Shown here: positions 8,062 through 16,347 of the stretch, piece after piece
Layout of the letters: every line of letters begins with the position of its first letter
Numbering within the stretch: position 1 is the first letter of the stretch
Origin: Bin52 sp965243345
GTDB taxonomy: Bacteria; Pseudomonadota; Alphaproteobacteria; Thalassobaculales; Thalassobaculaceae
Direction: 5' to 3'
Length of the DNA stretch: 64,000 bases
Assembly: GCA_965243345.1 (NCBI GenBank)
Contig: CBDEUR010000003.1
Span: 4,650,001 to 4,714,000 of the forward strand
Position numbers and translations under genes: made by a program
The notes under the pieces: generated by a model
What the model was told of the DNA's origin: nothing
Seen by the model: the letters and a program-made list of their open reading frames with translations, nothing else
The model's database searches: none

Positions 8062-9902
8062 AGAACGAAGGGCCGAAAGTCCTCACGCTCGGAAACGATG
8101 CAGAGGTGCCGGAGGATGCGCTGCTGCACCGCAACGTGCTGGAGAGCATGAGCGAGGGGGTGATGACCGTCACCGCCGACGGCCGCATCGGGATCCTGAA
8201 CCCGGCGGCGTCGCAGCTTCTGGGACTGGCCGGCGCCGAGGTCCGTGACAAGTCGATCGCCCAGGTTCTCATCGACCGCGAGGATCTCGAGGAATTCAAC
8301 GATGTCGTGCTGGCGGCTGTCTATGACGAGGCGGTTGGCTCCCGGTCGACGATCGGCCTGCGGCTCGCGGACGGCACGGTGCGGTCCGTCGCCGTGACGA
8401 CGTCCTACCTCATCGAACGCGAGGACGGCGAGACCCGGAGAGCGGGCCTCGTTGCCGTCCTGGACGATCTCACCGAAGTGGAGGCGTTGCGCGAGACCGA
8501 GCGGGAGATGGCCGAGGCGACCGCGGCGCAGAACGTCGAACTGAGGGACGCCTATCGCGAGATCGAGGACAAGAACAGGGCGCTGGACTCGGCGCTGAAG
8601 AAGATGACGGCGGTGCGGGTGCTGGCCATGCTTCTCGTGGTGATCATGTTTGCCGGAGCCGCGTGGTACGCATGGGACGAGGCGGGAGCGGTATTCGCAC
8701 TGGGCACCGCGGCGCCGTCCTCCGAGGCATCGTCGGAGATGCTGACCGTAACGGTTGCGCCGCGCCGCCTGGTCAGCACGGTCTCCTTCGTCGGCAGGCT
8801 GGCACCGCGCAAGGAAGTATCGGTGACCAGCCGGGTTTCGGGCAAGGTGGCGCAGGTGCTCTTCGAGTACGGCGACCGGGTGGAGGCGGGCCTGCCGCTG
8901 GTCGAGCTGGACACCACGGATACCAGGCGCCGGCACCTCGAGGCGCAGGCCGGATACCTCGATGCCCGGGACAAGCTCCGGGAACTCGAGAACTGGGAGA
9001 ACAGCCGGGAGATCGCCCGGGTCAGGCAGTCCCTCACCCTGGCCGGCATGGAGCTCGAGGCGCGCAAGGCCAAGCTCGCCGAAACCGCGCTGCTGCTGGA
9101 GCAGGGCGTGATCCCCGCTTCCGAGCACAGGGCCGCGGAGCAGCAATACGAGGGCCAGCGGCTGAGATACGAGGCGGCGCAGCGGGACCTTGGGGCGGCG
9201 CAGGACAAGGCCGATGCCGACGCGGTGCAGATCGCCCGGCTTCGCCTGGAGAACGCCGAGACGCGCATGCGGGGGCTGGAGCAGACCCTGGAGGACGCGG
9301 TTGTCCGTGCGCCTGTCCCCGGGGTCATCCTGCAACCGGGTGGCAGTACCGCCGGGCAGAAATCCGGCAATGACAGCGACAATTCCCCGCTGGCGGCGGG
9401 GAGACTGGTGAGCGAGGGCGGCTACCTGCTGAGCATCGCCGATCTCGGGGGGCTGACCGTTGCCGGTGCGATCGACGAAGTCGATGTCGTGAAGGTGAAG
9501 GCGGGCCAGCGGGTCAGGATCGCCGGGGACGCCTTCCCCGACCTCGTGTTCGAGGGGCGGATCGCGCGGGTCTCGCCCCAGTCCCGGTCCAAGGCGAACG
9601 CCCGCGTGCCGATGTTCGACGTGACCGCGGCCATCGACGGCCTCACCGACGAGCAGCTCACGCAGCTGCGCCTGGGCATGTCGGCCAGCGTCACGGTCGT
9701 GGTCCGCGACGAGCCCTCCGCCCTTCTCGTGCCCCTCGCCGCCGTGCAGGGCGGCCCGGGCAACTACCGGGTCCGCCTGAAGGACAGGGACGGCGGCGAG
9801 CCCCGGACCGTGCCGATCGAGGCAGGCGAGACGACCACCTACGAGGTGGAAGTCCTCGGCGGCCTCGAGCCCGGCGACGAAGTGATCGTGGCCGGCTCAT
9901 GA
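8058..9902 (+). CDS. PAS domain-HlyD/MacA-type periplasmic adaptor fusion
   Basis: This 614-residue protein joins two modules that are normally separate. Residues about 25-140 form a PAS sensor domain (VLESMSEGVMTVTADGRIGI, then NPAASQLLGL, ending AVLDDLTEVEAL). Residues about 140-183 form a charged coiled coil. One membrane helix lies at about 186-206 (VRVLAMLLVVIMFAGAAWYAW). The rest is a membrane-fusion adaptor: a lipoyl-like motif (SRVSGKVAQVLFEYGDRVEAG), a long alpha-hairpin at about 290-430, and a beta-barrel region ending LEPGDEVIVAGS. The PAS domain should lie in the cytoplasm and the adaptor in the periplasm. The adaptor is the last gene of the operon, whereas in macAB it comes first. 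What the PAS domain senses cannot be told from sequence. Confidence 0.9.
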   Translation: MKNEGPKVLTLGNDAEVPEDALLHRNVLESMSEGVMTVTADGRIGILNPAASQLLGLAGAEVRDKSIAQVLIDREDLEEFNDVVLAAVYDEAVGSRSTIGLRLADGTVRSVAVTTSYLIEREDGETRRAGLVAVLDDLTEVEALRETEREMAEATAAQNVELRDAYREIEDKNRALDSALKKMTAVRVLAMLLVVIMFAGAAWYAWDEAGAVFALGTAAPSSEASSEMLTVTVAPRRLVSTVSFVGRLAPRKEVSVTSRVSGKVAQVLFEYGDRVEAGLPLVELDTTDTRRRHLEAQAGYLDARDKLRELENWENSREIARVRQSLTLAGMELEARKAKLAETALLLEQGVIPASEHRAAEQQYEGQRLRYEAAQRDLGAAQDKADADAVQIARLRLENAETRMRGLEQTLEDAVVRAPVPGVILQPGGSTAGQKSGNDSDNSPLAAGRLVSEGGYLLSIADLGGLTVAGAIDEVDVVKVKAGQRVRIAGDAFPDLVFEGRIARVSPQSRSKANARVPMFDVTAAIDGLTDEQLTQLRLGMSASVTVVVRDEPSALLVPLAAVQGGPGNYRVRLKDRDGGEPRTVPIEAGETTTYEVEVLGGLEPGDEVIVAGS

Positions 9903-10020
9903 ACGCGGCGCAGGCACCCGGCGCGACCGCTCTTGCCCGATGGGGAGGCGCCTTCCGGTCCTGCGTTCCGAAGCGACGGTTCGTCGATACGGCCACTCAC
10001 GAAAGCCAGGGGAGTCTCCA

Positions 10021-10482
10021 ATGAAACGCATCATCCTCATGTGCTGCGCCATCGGGCTCGGTTTGGCCATTCCGCTGCTGAAGCCGGCGGAAGGAAACGC
10101 CTACACCGGCGGAGCGGTAAGATTCATCACTGGGGTCCAGTCGGTCGTCGCCAAGGTCGAATGGATAAACGTCAAGGATTACCAGGCAGGGACGCTGATC
10201 GTCGGCTTTACGCTGAGCGGTGAAGACCCGGCTGTCATCGGCAACCGCACCGGGTACTGCGTAAAGGTGCTCGTGGAAGGAAGGCAATGGCAGCAGGAAT
10301 GCGTCGATGGGGACGCTGACAAGAGGGGGAACACCTACTGGGCGGAGATAACGGTGGGGTCTCCGGGATACAAAAGCCTGGTCGTGAATGCGCAGGTCAG
10401 GGTCCGCTATGGGACCGGAGGACCGGACGGCGGACTGTATACCTCCTGGTCGCCTTCATACAACGGCCGTGTCCACTTCTAG
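10021..10482 (+). CDS. Small secreted protein A, two-cysteine beta-rich
   Basis: This 153-residue protein begins with a signal peptide (MKRIILMCCAIGLGLAI, cleavage near GNA). The ATG at 10021 follows GGGGAG and is preferred over 9940. The mature part is rich in beta strands and has two cysteines (in NRTGYC and QQEC) placed like those in the next gene, where TGFC and DEC occupy equivalent spots. The shared order TG[YF]C, then EC, an acidic patch, an AE-V strand, VRYG/VNYA and SWS/PWS suggests the two are distant paralogues, possibly fibronectin III-like. The function is unknown. Confidence 0.75.
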   Translation: MKRIILMCCAIGLGLAIPLLKPAEGNAYTGGAVRFITGVQSVVAKVEWINVKDYQAGTLIVGFTLSGEDPAVIGNRTGYCVKVLVEGRQWQQECVDGDADKRGNTYWAEITVGSPGYKSLVVNAQVRVRYGTGGPDGGLYTSWSPSYNGRVHF

Positions 10483-10529
10483 GCGGACCCGCGGCTGAAA
10501 TTTTCCAACAGACCCGGAGAAGAAAAACC

Positions 10530-10991
10530 ATGCTCGGGCGGGTGGAAAGTGCGGAGGAAAAGCCCATCGGGCCGCTTCTGCGCGTTTCCGTGGCATTGAC
10601 GATCGTCGCCTCCATTCTGATCGGTGCCGGCCCTGTTTCGGCCGGCGATACGCCGCAGACGAAACCGAAGATCACGACGTTGACGTTGGGCCCCCAATCC
10701 GTCGCCTTGATTGGACCCCGCACCCTGACGATCGAGTGGAGCGGAGACGACGGCGACCGGTTCGAGAGGACGGGATTTTGCGCGCGGTACCGGACGGGCG
10801 AAAGCAGTTTCTCGAGCTCCACCGTTTCGACGGACGAATGGCTTGACGAGTGCCTCGAGACCCGGGACCGCCGTGCGGAACTCTCCGTTCAAGCGATTTC
10901 CGGCGACGCCGAAGCCAAGCTCAGGGTGAACTACGCGAACGACCTGCATTCGCCCTGGTCGGAAACTCGGAAGTCCACGCGTGCCTACTGA
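10530..10991 (+). CDS. Small secreted protein B, related to protein A
   Basis: This 153-residue protein has a basic N-terminus, a hydrophobic stretch (LLRVSVALTIVASILIGAG) and a likely cleavage site near VSAGD. The mature region reads like an Ig/fibronectin sandwich (KITTLTLGPQSVALIG, then LTIEWSG). It shares the TGFC and DEC cysteine pair and the closing VNYANDLHSPWSET segment with the preceding gene. It lies 47 bases downstream in the same direction. No enzyme motif is visible. Its place among other secreted products of the locus is the only functional hint. Confidence 0.7.
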   Translation: MLGRVESAEEKPIGPLLRVSVALTIVASILIGAGPVSAGDTPQTKPKITTLTLGPQSVALIGPRTLTIEWSGDDGDRFERTGFCARYRTGESSFSSSTVSTDEWLDECLETRDRRAELSVQAISGDAEAKLRVNYANDLHSPWSETRKSTRAY

Positions 10992-11115
10992 CCGCGGAGC
11001 CTTTGCGGGCGGGGCCGGCCGATGGGACTCGCATAAGGACATCGAGCGCAAGGGCATCGTGCCATGCCCTTGAGCCCACGACGCCTGCACGTGCAACAGA
11101 AAGGGAGAACGCGCG

Positions 11116-11601
11116 ATGAATAACCATCGGTTGGGATCGCTCGCCGCCGTTGTTGCGGGCCTGCTCACGATCTGGGCCTTGCCTTCCACGGCCTTTGCCT
11201 CCTGCGAGAAACTCGGGGCTGCCATGTTCGGCTACAACTGGAGCGGAAAGGGCGTGAACCCGATGAAGCCGGTAAACATGAGGGGTGAAGGGAGCTACAC
11301 CCTGAGAGTTTACTGGGATGCCCCATCCTCAAGGCCCGCCGGCACGGTCTCGGGAATGTGCGTGCATATCCGACACGTTGACACGGGAAAGCATGCGGAG
11401 TTCTGCCGCGCTGACACGAGTATCGAGTTCGGAACCTATGGTTGCCTGGGAAATGCAGCCTACCAGAGCAACTGTCCGCTGGGTGCCTACAGCATCAAGG
11501 TCAGGATGCAGAACAGTTGCGGCCTGCTGGAAGACTATTCGGACCCCATTTTTGCAACTCGTGCCAGGACTGCGAGCGGCCAGATCTGGCGCGACAATTA
11601 G
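11116..11601 (+). CDS. Small secreted protein C, cysteine-rich
   Basis: This 161-residue protein carries a clear signal peptide (hydrophobic LAAVVAGLLTIWAL, then STAFAS before the first cysteine). The mature part has six cysteines, at CEKL, GMCV, EFCR, YGCL, SNCP and NSCG, enough for three disulfides, and strand patterns (YTLRVYWDAPS, AYSIKVRMQNSCG) compatible with a fibronectin III-like fold. The start is preceded by GAAAGGGAG. I do not recognise a named family. Confidence 0.7.
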   Translation: MNNHRLGSLAAVVAGLLTIWALPSTAFASCEKLGAAMFGYNWSGKGVNPMKPVNMRGEGSYTLRVYWDAPSSRPAGTVSGMCVHIRHVDTGKHAEFCRADTSIEFGTYGCLGNAAYQSNCPLGAYSIKVRMQNSCGLLEDYSDPIFATRARTASGQIWRDN

Positions 11602-11738
11602 CGATCATGGCACCGGCAGTGTGAACAGGGAAAGTTCAGTTCTTCTGCAGAACACAGACAGGTTGTGAACCGATCCAATGGAGAGGTTAACTGTCCGGGA
11701 CAGACACGATGGAGTCCACTCATGTCCGACGGCAGTGC

Positions 11739-12149
11739 ATGGCGGAGCGACGCCGGGGCCTTCGCGGGATCGTTGCGCTTGCGCCGGCAGCCGCGTTCGT
11801 GTGCGGCCTGCTTGCCACGCCGCCGCAGGCCTCCGCCCAGTTCCAAGGGCCGCAGCTGACGGCGTTCACGGTGACGCCGGGAGACGGCAAGGTCACGCCG
11901 AAGCGGGCGGCCACCACCGAAATACCGTGGGCGGAAGTTGAGTACGTGTTCGGCCACTGGAACACCCGAAACAACGACCTTGGCGGGGAGAAAACGTGCG
12001 ACACCAGCGTGTGCCATCTCAGGAACCTGATGAACGGAGCCACTTACAGGTTCGAGAGGCGGGTCCGCCAGGAAATTCACGGGAATGCGCAAGCGGCAGA
12101 TGTGAGCAACGAAAAGATAACCGTGTTCGCGACTCCGACAGCCTGGTAA
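11739..12149 (+). CDS. Small secreted protein D, fibronectin III-like
   Basis: The frame is open from the ATG at 11709, but the ATG at 11739 (MAERRRGLRGIVAL) gives a more normal signal peptide, cleaved near QASAQ. The mature part of about 100 residues has the spacing of a fibronectin III module: LTAFTVTPGDGKVT, then W..V.Y, then LRNLMNGATYRFE, where the last resembles the L-[TN]-NGT-Y-F strand. Two cysteines (KTCDTSVC) flank a short loop. Which start is used is not settled. Confidence 0.62.
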   Translation: MAERRRGLRGIVALAPAAAFVCGLLATPPQASAQFQGPQLTAFTVTPGDGKVTPKRAATTEIPWAEVEYVFGHWNTRNNDLGGEKTCDTSVCHLRNLMNGATYRFERRVRQEIHGNAQAADVSNEKITVFATPTAW

Positions 12150-12306
12150 CCGCTGCTCCTTGCCGCCTTTCCGTTGACCTGGCTACGGTTCGGTTTACCT
12201 GGCCAATTGACGGGACCGACATGCAGTTCTTGCGCTTGCAATCGCCTGGTACCAGCCATTGATCGGGGCGGCCGGAATGCTCCCGCGACCCGAACGGAGA
12301 TAGCAG

Positions 12307-12783
12307 ATGACCCGCTCGCTCGTCCTCGCGATGGTACTGTTCGCCACGGTAACGGTGACCGCACGCGGACAAACAACCTGCGATGACATCTGGCAGAATC
12401 GCATCGACATGGTGTGGGGACAGGCAGATGCCGCGTTTCACGCCGGCAAGACAGCGGCGGACGAAGTCTACAGGCAGGAGTTTCAGGCGGCCAATGCAAC
12501 CTATGAGCAGGCTCTCGCAGGCGCAGATGCTGCCTTTGACGGTCTTTACTGGGCCTTGATGGATGCCAGGTACCGGGATCAGTCTCCTGTTGCCGCCCCG
12601 ATCGCCGATGCAGTAACCGAACGCGCGCACGACCGGAACATGGCCCATCGTGCGTGGGTATCGTCCGTGTCGGACATGATCACCAGATGGAGCGAGTCGA
12701 TCGAGAAGGCCGAACTTGTCCGTTCCGTCTTTGTCGGGGAAAAGGTCCTGCTAGTCGAACAACAGCTCTCCGACTGCCGGTGA
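12307..12783 (+). CDS. Small secreted alpha-helical protein
   Basis: This 158-residue protein has a signal peptide (LVLAMVLFATVTVTARG) followed by a sequence rich in alanine, glutamine and acidic residues that should be largely helical (AAFHAGKTAADEVYRQEFQA and the stretch after it). There is one cysteine near the start of the mature chain (TTCDD) and one near the very end (SDCR), which could tie the two ends together. It is unlike the four beta-rich neighbours. A GGAGATAGCAG stretch before the ATG gives a plausible ribosome site. No family is recognised. Confidence 0.68.
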   Translation: MTRSLVLAMVLFATVTVTARGQTTCDDIWQNRIDMVWGQADAAFHAGKTAADEVYRQEFQAANATYEQALAGADAAFDGLYWALMDARYRDQSPVAAPIADAVTERAHDRNMAHRAWVSSVSDMITRWSESIEKAELVRSVFVGEKVLLVEQQLSDCR

Positions 12784-13183
12784 CTGCAGTCTCGGCATTT
12801 CTGCAGGCCCGATGTCTGCCGCCGCCTTCCCGGTTGATCCGTTCTGCGGGCACCTGCGCCGTGACGGTTTGCGGGTCACGTGAACGGGATGGCGACGGCG
12901 ATGCAGGAGCGGATCAATCCGGCGTTGAACCGCGGTCCCGGAGCCGTGTCCGGGTTTCGGCACGTTCGCCCTCGTCGCATCCAGACCATCCCCGCGTCCG
13001 GTTCGAAGTACACCGTCGGGCCATGTCCCGCGCCCGGGCTGCCCCCTCGCCCCGTCCGGGGCGACACCGGGGCGCTGGATACGGTGCGGACGTCGTGCCT
13101 GCCTGCTTGCCCTGGCGTCTATTTTGGACTAGTAACTGGACCGTTATTCCTCCCACCTCCCGTCCCGCCTGGAGGCAACCGGC
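12784..13183 (+). other. Non-coding stretch before the toxin-antitoxin pair
   Basis: I find no convincing gene in these 400 bases. The open frames on both strands are low-complexity arginine- and proline-rich translations of GC-rich DNA without start signals or homology that I can recognise. The last 60 bases are slightly richer in A and T and probably hold the promoter of the following antitoxin-toxin pair. Confidence 0.5.
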
Positions 13184-13441
13184 ATGGACATTCCCGTCAC
13201 CGCCGCAAAGGCGCAGCTGACCGAACTCGTGCGCCGCGCCGAAGCAGGGGAAGAGATCGTGCTCACCCGTCACGGCAGACCCGCGGCGAGGCTGGTGCCG
13301 GCCGCGCTTCCGCCTGACGAGCGCGCCCGCCGGGCGCTGATCGACTCCGTAAGGACCGCCGCGAAAGGCCGGATCAAGCCCGGCCCGACGGCGGCGCGCA
13401 GCCAGGACTTTCTCTACGACGACCGCGGCCTCCCCCGGTGA
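13184..13441 (+). CDS. Antitoxin, Phd/YefM family
   Basis: This 85-residue protein shows the Phd/YefM N-terminal DNA-binding pattern (VTAAKAQLTELVRRAEAGEE, then IVLTRHGRPAARLVP). In this family the N-terminus represses the operon and the C-terminal tail (here KPGPTAARSQDFLYDDR) wraps the toxin. Its stop overlaps the GTG start of the PIN toxin gene (GTGA at 13438-13441), the usual coupling for such pairs. Confidence 0.88.
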   Translation: MDIPVTAAKAQLTELVRRAEAGEEIVLTRHGRPAARLVPAALPPDERARRALIDSVRTAAKGRIKPGPTAARSQDFLYDDRGLPR

Positions 13442-13821
13442 TTGCCGTCGATACGTCGGCCCTGATGGCGATCCTGTTCGACGAGCCGGAGGCCGCGGAG
13501 TGCGCCGACGCGCTCGCCTCCAGCCACCCCGTGCTGATTTCGGCGGCGACGGTTGCCGAAGCCCTGATCGTCGCCCAGGGTCGTGGTGTGCGCGCGCAGA
13601 TGGAAACCCTGCTCGACGGACTCGGCCTTGAAGTCGTGCCTCTCGACCCGGCGGCGGCGCGCCGCGCGGCGGACGCCTACGCACGGTGGGGAAGGGGCTT
13701 TCACGCCGCCGCGCTCAACCTTGGAGACTGCTTCGCCTACGCGCTCGCCCACAGCGCCCAATGCCCTCTGCTCTTCGTCGGCGGGGATTTCGCCAGAACG
13801 GACCTTCAGAGCGCGGTGTGA
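13438..13821 (+). CDS. PIN-domain ribonuclease toxin, VapC type
   Basis: This 127-residue PIN-domain protein starts with GTG. It has the acidic active-site residues of the family: D5 in IAVDTSALMAIL, E40 in ATVAEALI and an aspartate in LNLGDCFAYALA near residue 98, with a final acidic position in GGDFARTDLQ. It should cleave RNA when free of the antitoxin encoded just upstream. Length and order are typical of a complete, intact system. Confidence 0.88.
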   Translation: MIAVDTSALMAILFDEPEAAECADALASSHPVLISAATVAEALIVAQGRGVRAQMETLLDGLGLEVVPLDPAAARRAADAYARWGRGFHAAALNLGDCFAYALAHSAQCPLLFVGGDFARTDLQSAV

Positions 13822-13998
13822 GGCGTGAGGACGAACGCAGTTCATGCAGGTGCTGCAATGCCCTGTCTGAACGATGGAAACTCCTCTCCGGCCGGTTGCC
13901 TGGCCACGCAGCGTGCCGCCGCGGACAATCATGTTCGCGGCGGGCGCGAGGCACAGGGTCAGGTACAGGTGTCGCTGAAACCGGGCGCAGACGCGGTG

Positions 13999-16305
13999 TC
14001 AGCGTGTCGACGGACTGCGCACGAGCCACGCGCCGATGGCGGGCAGCAGCACCACGGCTCCGATCATGTTGACCAGGAACATGAAGGTCAGAACGATGCC
14101 CATGTCGGCCTGGAACTTGAGCGGGGACACGCACCAGGTCGCAACGCCGGCGGCGAGCGTCAGGCCGGTGAGCGTAACCCCGGCACCGGTGGAAGACAGG
14201 GTTGCGGCGTAGGCCTCGGCGAAGCCGAGGCCGGAGCGCAGGAACTCGCGCAGCCGGCCGTAGATGTAGATGCCGTAGTCGACCCCGATGCCGATCCCGA
14301 GTGCCACCACCGGCAGGGTGGAGATCTTGAGCCCGATTTCCATGAACGCCATCAGCGCGTAGGCGAGCACCGACGCCAGTGCCAGCGGCACGATGATGCA
14401 GATCGTGGCCGACACCGACCGGAACGACAGCAGGCATAGCAGGATGACCGCGCCCGACACGTAGCCGAGGATCGGGAACTGCGCCGCGTCCACCTCCTCG
14501 TTGGTCGCCGCCATGACCCCGACATTTCCCGATGCCAGCCGGAAGCGGATGCCCCCGTCGGGGCTGTCGCGCCCGAACGCCTTCACCTGCGCCACGATGC
14601 GTTCGATGGTCTCGGCCTTGTGGTCCGCGGTGTAGATGTGGACCGGCATCACGCTGCAGTCGGTGTTCAGCAATCCGCTCCCGGTGTGAACCGGGGAGAC
14701 CGCCTGCACCATCGAGTACTGGTTCCGGGGCAGGGTCCTCCACTTCAGGTTGCCCTCGTTCCATCCGGCATGGATGCCCTTGGCCACGCCGGCGAGCCCG
14801 AGCACCGACTGCACGCCATCGATGTTGCGCATGCGCCATTCGAACTCGTCGAGCACGGTCATCACCGTGTGATCGATACAGGCTTCCGTGGCCGCCTCGC
14901 CGATGACTGTCAGCACGTCGACCCCGATCGCGAACCGCTCCGTGATCGCGGTCGCGTCACGGTTGTAGACCGACGACTCACGCAGCTCGGGCACGCCGCG
15001 ATGTTCGTCGCCGACCCGCACCTTCGGGGCATGCCAGGCACCGACGGCAAACAGGACCACGGCGGCGAGGACGACGGTCGCGGCGGAGCGCCGGTGCGCC
15101 ACCCGCGCAATCCGCGTCCACAGCGGCCTGAGCCTGTCATCCCGGCTCCCCGCCGCACGGCGTTCGCGCTCCGACATCTCGATGTACGAGAGCAGGACCG
15201 GCAGCAGGAGCAGGTTTGTCAGGATCACGGCAGCCACGCCGAGGCTCGCGGTCATCGCGATTTCGCGGATCACCTGTACTTCGATGAAGGCGATGGTCAT
15301 GAACCCGACCGAGTCCGATGCCAGCGCCACGATGCCGGGCAGCAGCAGGCGGCGGAACCCGGCCCTGGCGGCATCGAGTGCCGGCCGGCCCTCGAGCATC
15401 TCCGAGCAGATCGCGGTCACCATCTGCACGCCGTGGCTGACACCGATTGCAAAGACCAGGAAGGGCACCAGGATCGACATCGGATCGAGCCCGAAGCCGA
15501 GTACCGTCAGCCCGCCGATCTGCCAGAGCACCGCGACCAGGGAACAGCCGAGCGGCAGCAGAGTCAGGCGTACCGACCGGGTGTAGGCGAGCACGAACAG
15601 GAAGGTGATCAGCAGGGTCAGCCCGAAGAACCCGACCACCCGGGTCGAACCGTCGGAGATGTCGCCGACGAGCTTCGCGAACCCGATGATGTGGACATCG
15701 ACATCCGCGCGGGAGGCGGCATCCGCGCGGATGCCCTCGAGCGCGTTGGCCACCTCCACGTAGTCGAGGCGCTCGCCGGTGTTCGGGTGGAACTCCTGGA
15801 GCTTGGCGCTGACCAGTGCGCCCCCGAGGTCGTTGGCAACCAGCCGTCCGACCACCCCGGCCTTGATGATGTTCTCCCGGACCCGGGCCAGGCCGGAGTC
15901 GTCGGGCGTGAAATCGGCCGGGACCACGTCGCCCGCCACCACCCCGTCCTCGACCACCTCGATGAACCGGACATTGGGTGTCAGCACCGAATAGACCTGG
16001 GTGCGGTCGACCCCGGGAATGAAGAAGGTGGCGTCGGTAACGGCCCGCAGAACCTCGAAGAACTCCGGGGTGAACATGTTGCCGTCGCGCGCCATGATCG
16101 CGATCGCGACCCGGTCGGCGCCGCCGAACTCGTCCCGGTACTTCAGGAAGGTCTGCATGTACTCGTGCTTGACCGGGATGAGCTTGGTGAACCCGGCATC
16201 GAGCCTGAACTCCGAGGCGCACCACGCCATGAAGACGCTTGCTGCCAGGAAGACGGCGAGCACGCTGCGCCGGTAGCGAAACAGCAGCGCTCCGGGATCC
16301 GGCAT
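13999..16305 (-). CDS. RND/MMPL superfamily transporter
   Basis: This 768-residue protein has the RND plan: an N-terminal helix, a large periplasmic loop, a block of helices with GFGLDPMSILVPFLVFAIG then SHGVQM, then a second loop and a second helix block (VVALGIGIGVDYGIYIYGRL). The GIGVDYG motif is typical of MMPL-type members, which export lipids or other hydrophobic compounds. The ATG at 16305 is preferred to GTG codons at 16308 and 16311. It is the last gene of a four-gene operon with YCF48-like, DUF1329 and DUF1302 proteins, a combination that recurs in proteobacteria. The substrate is unknown. Confidence 0.85.
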   Translation of the reverse strand: MPDPGALLFRYRRSVLAVFLAASVFMAWCASEFRLDAGFTKLIPVKHEYMQTFLKYRDEFGGADRVAIAIMARDGNMFTPEFFEVLRAVTDATFFIPGVDRTQVYSVLTPNVRFIEVVEDGVVAGDVVPADFTPDDSGLARVRENIIKAGVVGRLVANDLGGALVSAKLQEFHPNTGERLDYVEVANALEGIRADAASRADVDVHIIGFAKLVGDISDGSTRVVGFFGLTLLITFLFVLAYTRSVRLTLLPLGCSLVAVLWQIGGLTVLGFGLDPMSILVPFLVFAIGVSHGVQMVTAICSEMLEGRPALDAARAGFRRLLLPGIVALASDSVGFMTIAFIEVQVIREIAMTASLGVAAVILTNLLLLPVLLSYIEMSERERRAAGSRDDRLRPLWTRIARVAHRRSAATVVLAAVVLFAVGAWHAPKVRVGDEHRGVPELRESSVYNRDATAITERFAIGVDVLTVIGEAATEACIDHTVMTVLDEFEWRMRNIDGVQSVLGLAGVAKGIHAGWNEGNLKWRTLPRNQYSMVQAVSPVHTGSGLLNTDCSVMPVHIYTADHKAETIERIVAQVKAFGRDSPDGGIRFRLASGNVGVMAATNEEVDAAQFPILGYVSGAVILLCLLSFRSVSATICIIVPLALASVLAYALMAFMEIGLKISTLPVVALGIGIGVDYGIYIYGRLREFLRSGLGFAEAYAATLSSTGAGVTLTGLTLAAGVATWCVSPLKFQADMGIVLTFMFLVNMIGAVVLLPAIGAWLVRSPSTR

Positions 16306-16347
16306 CACCACGCGCCCCGTGTCGGGGATGGAGAGCCGGACATCGGG

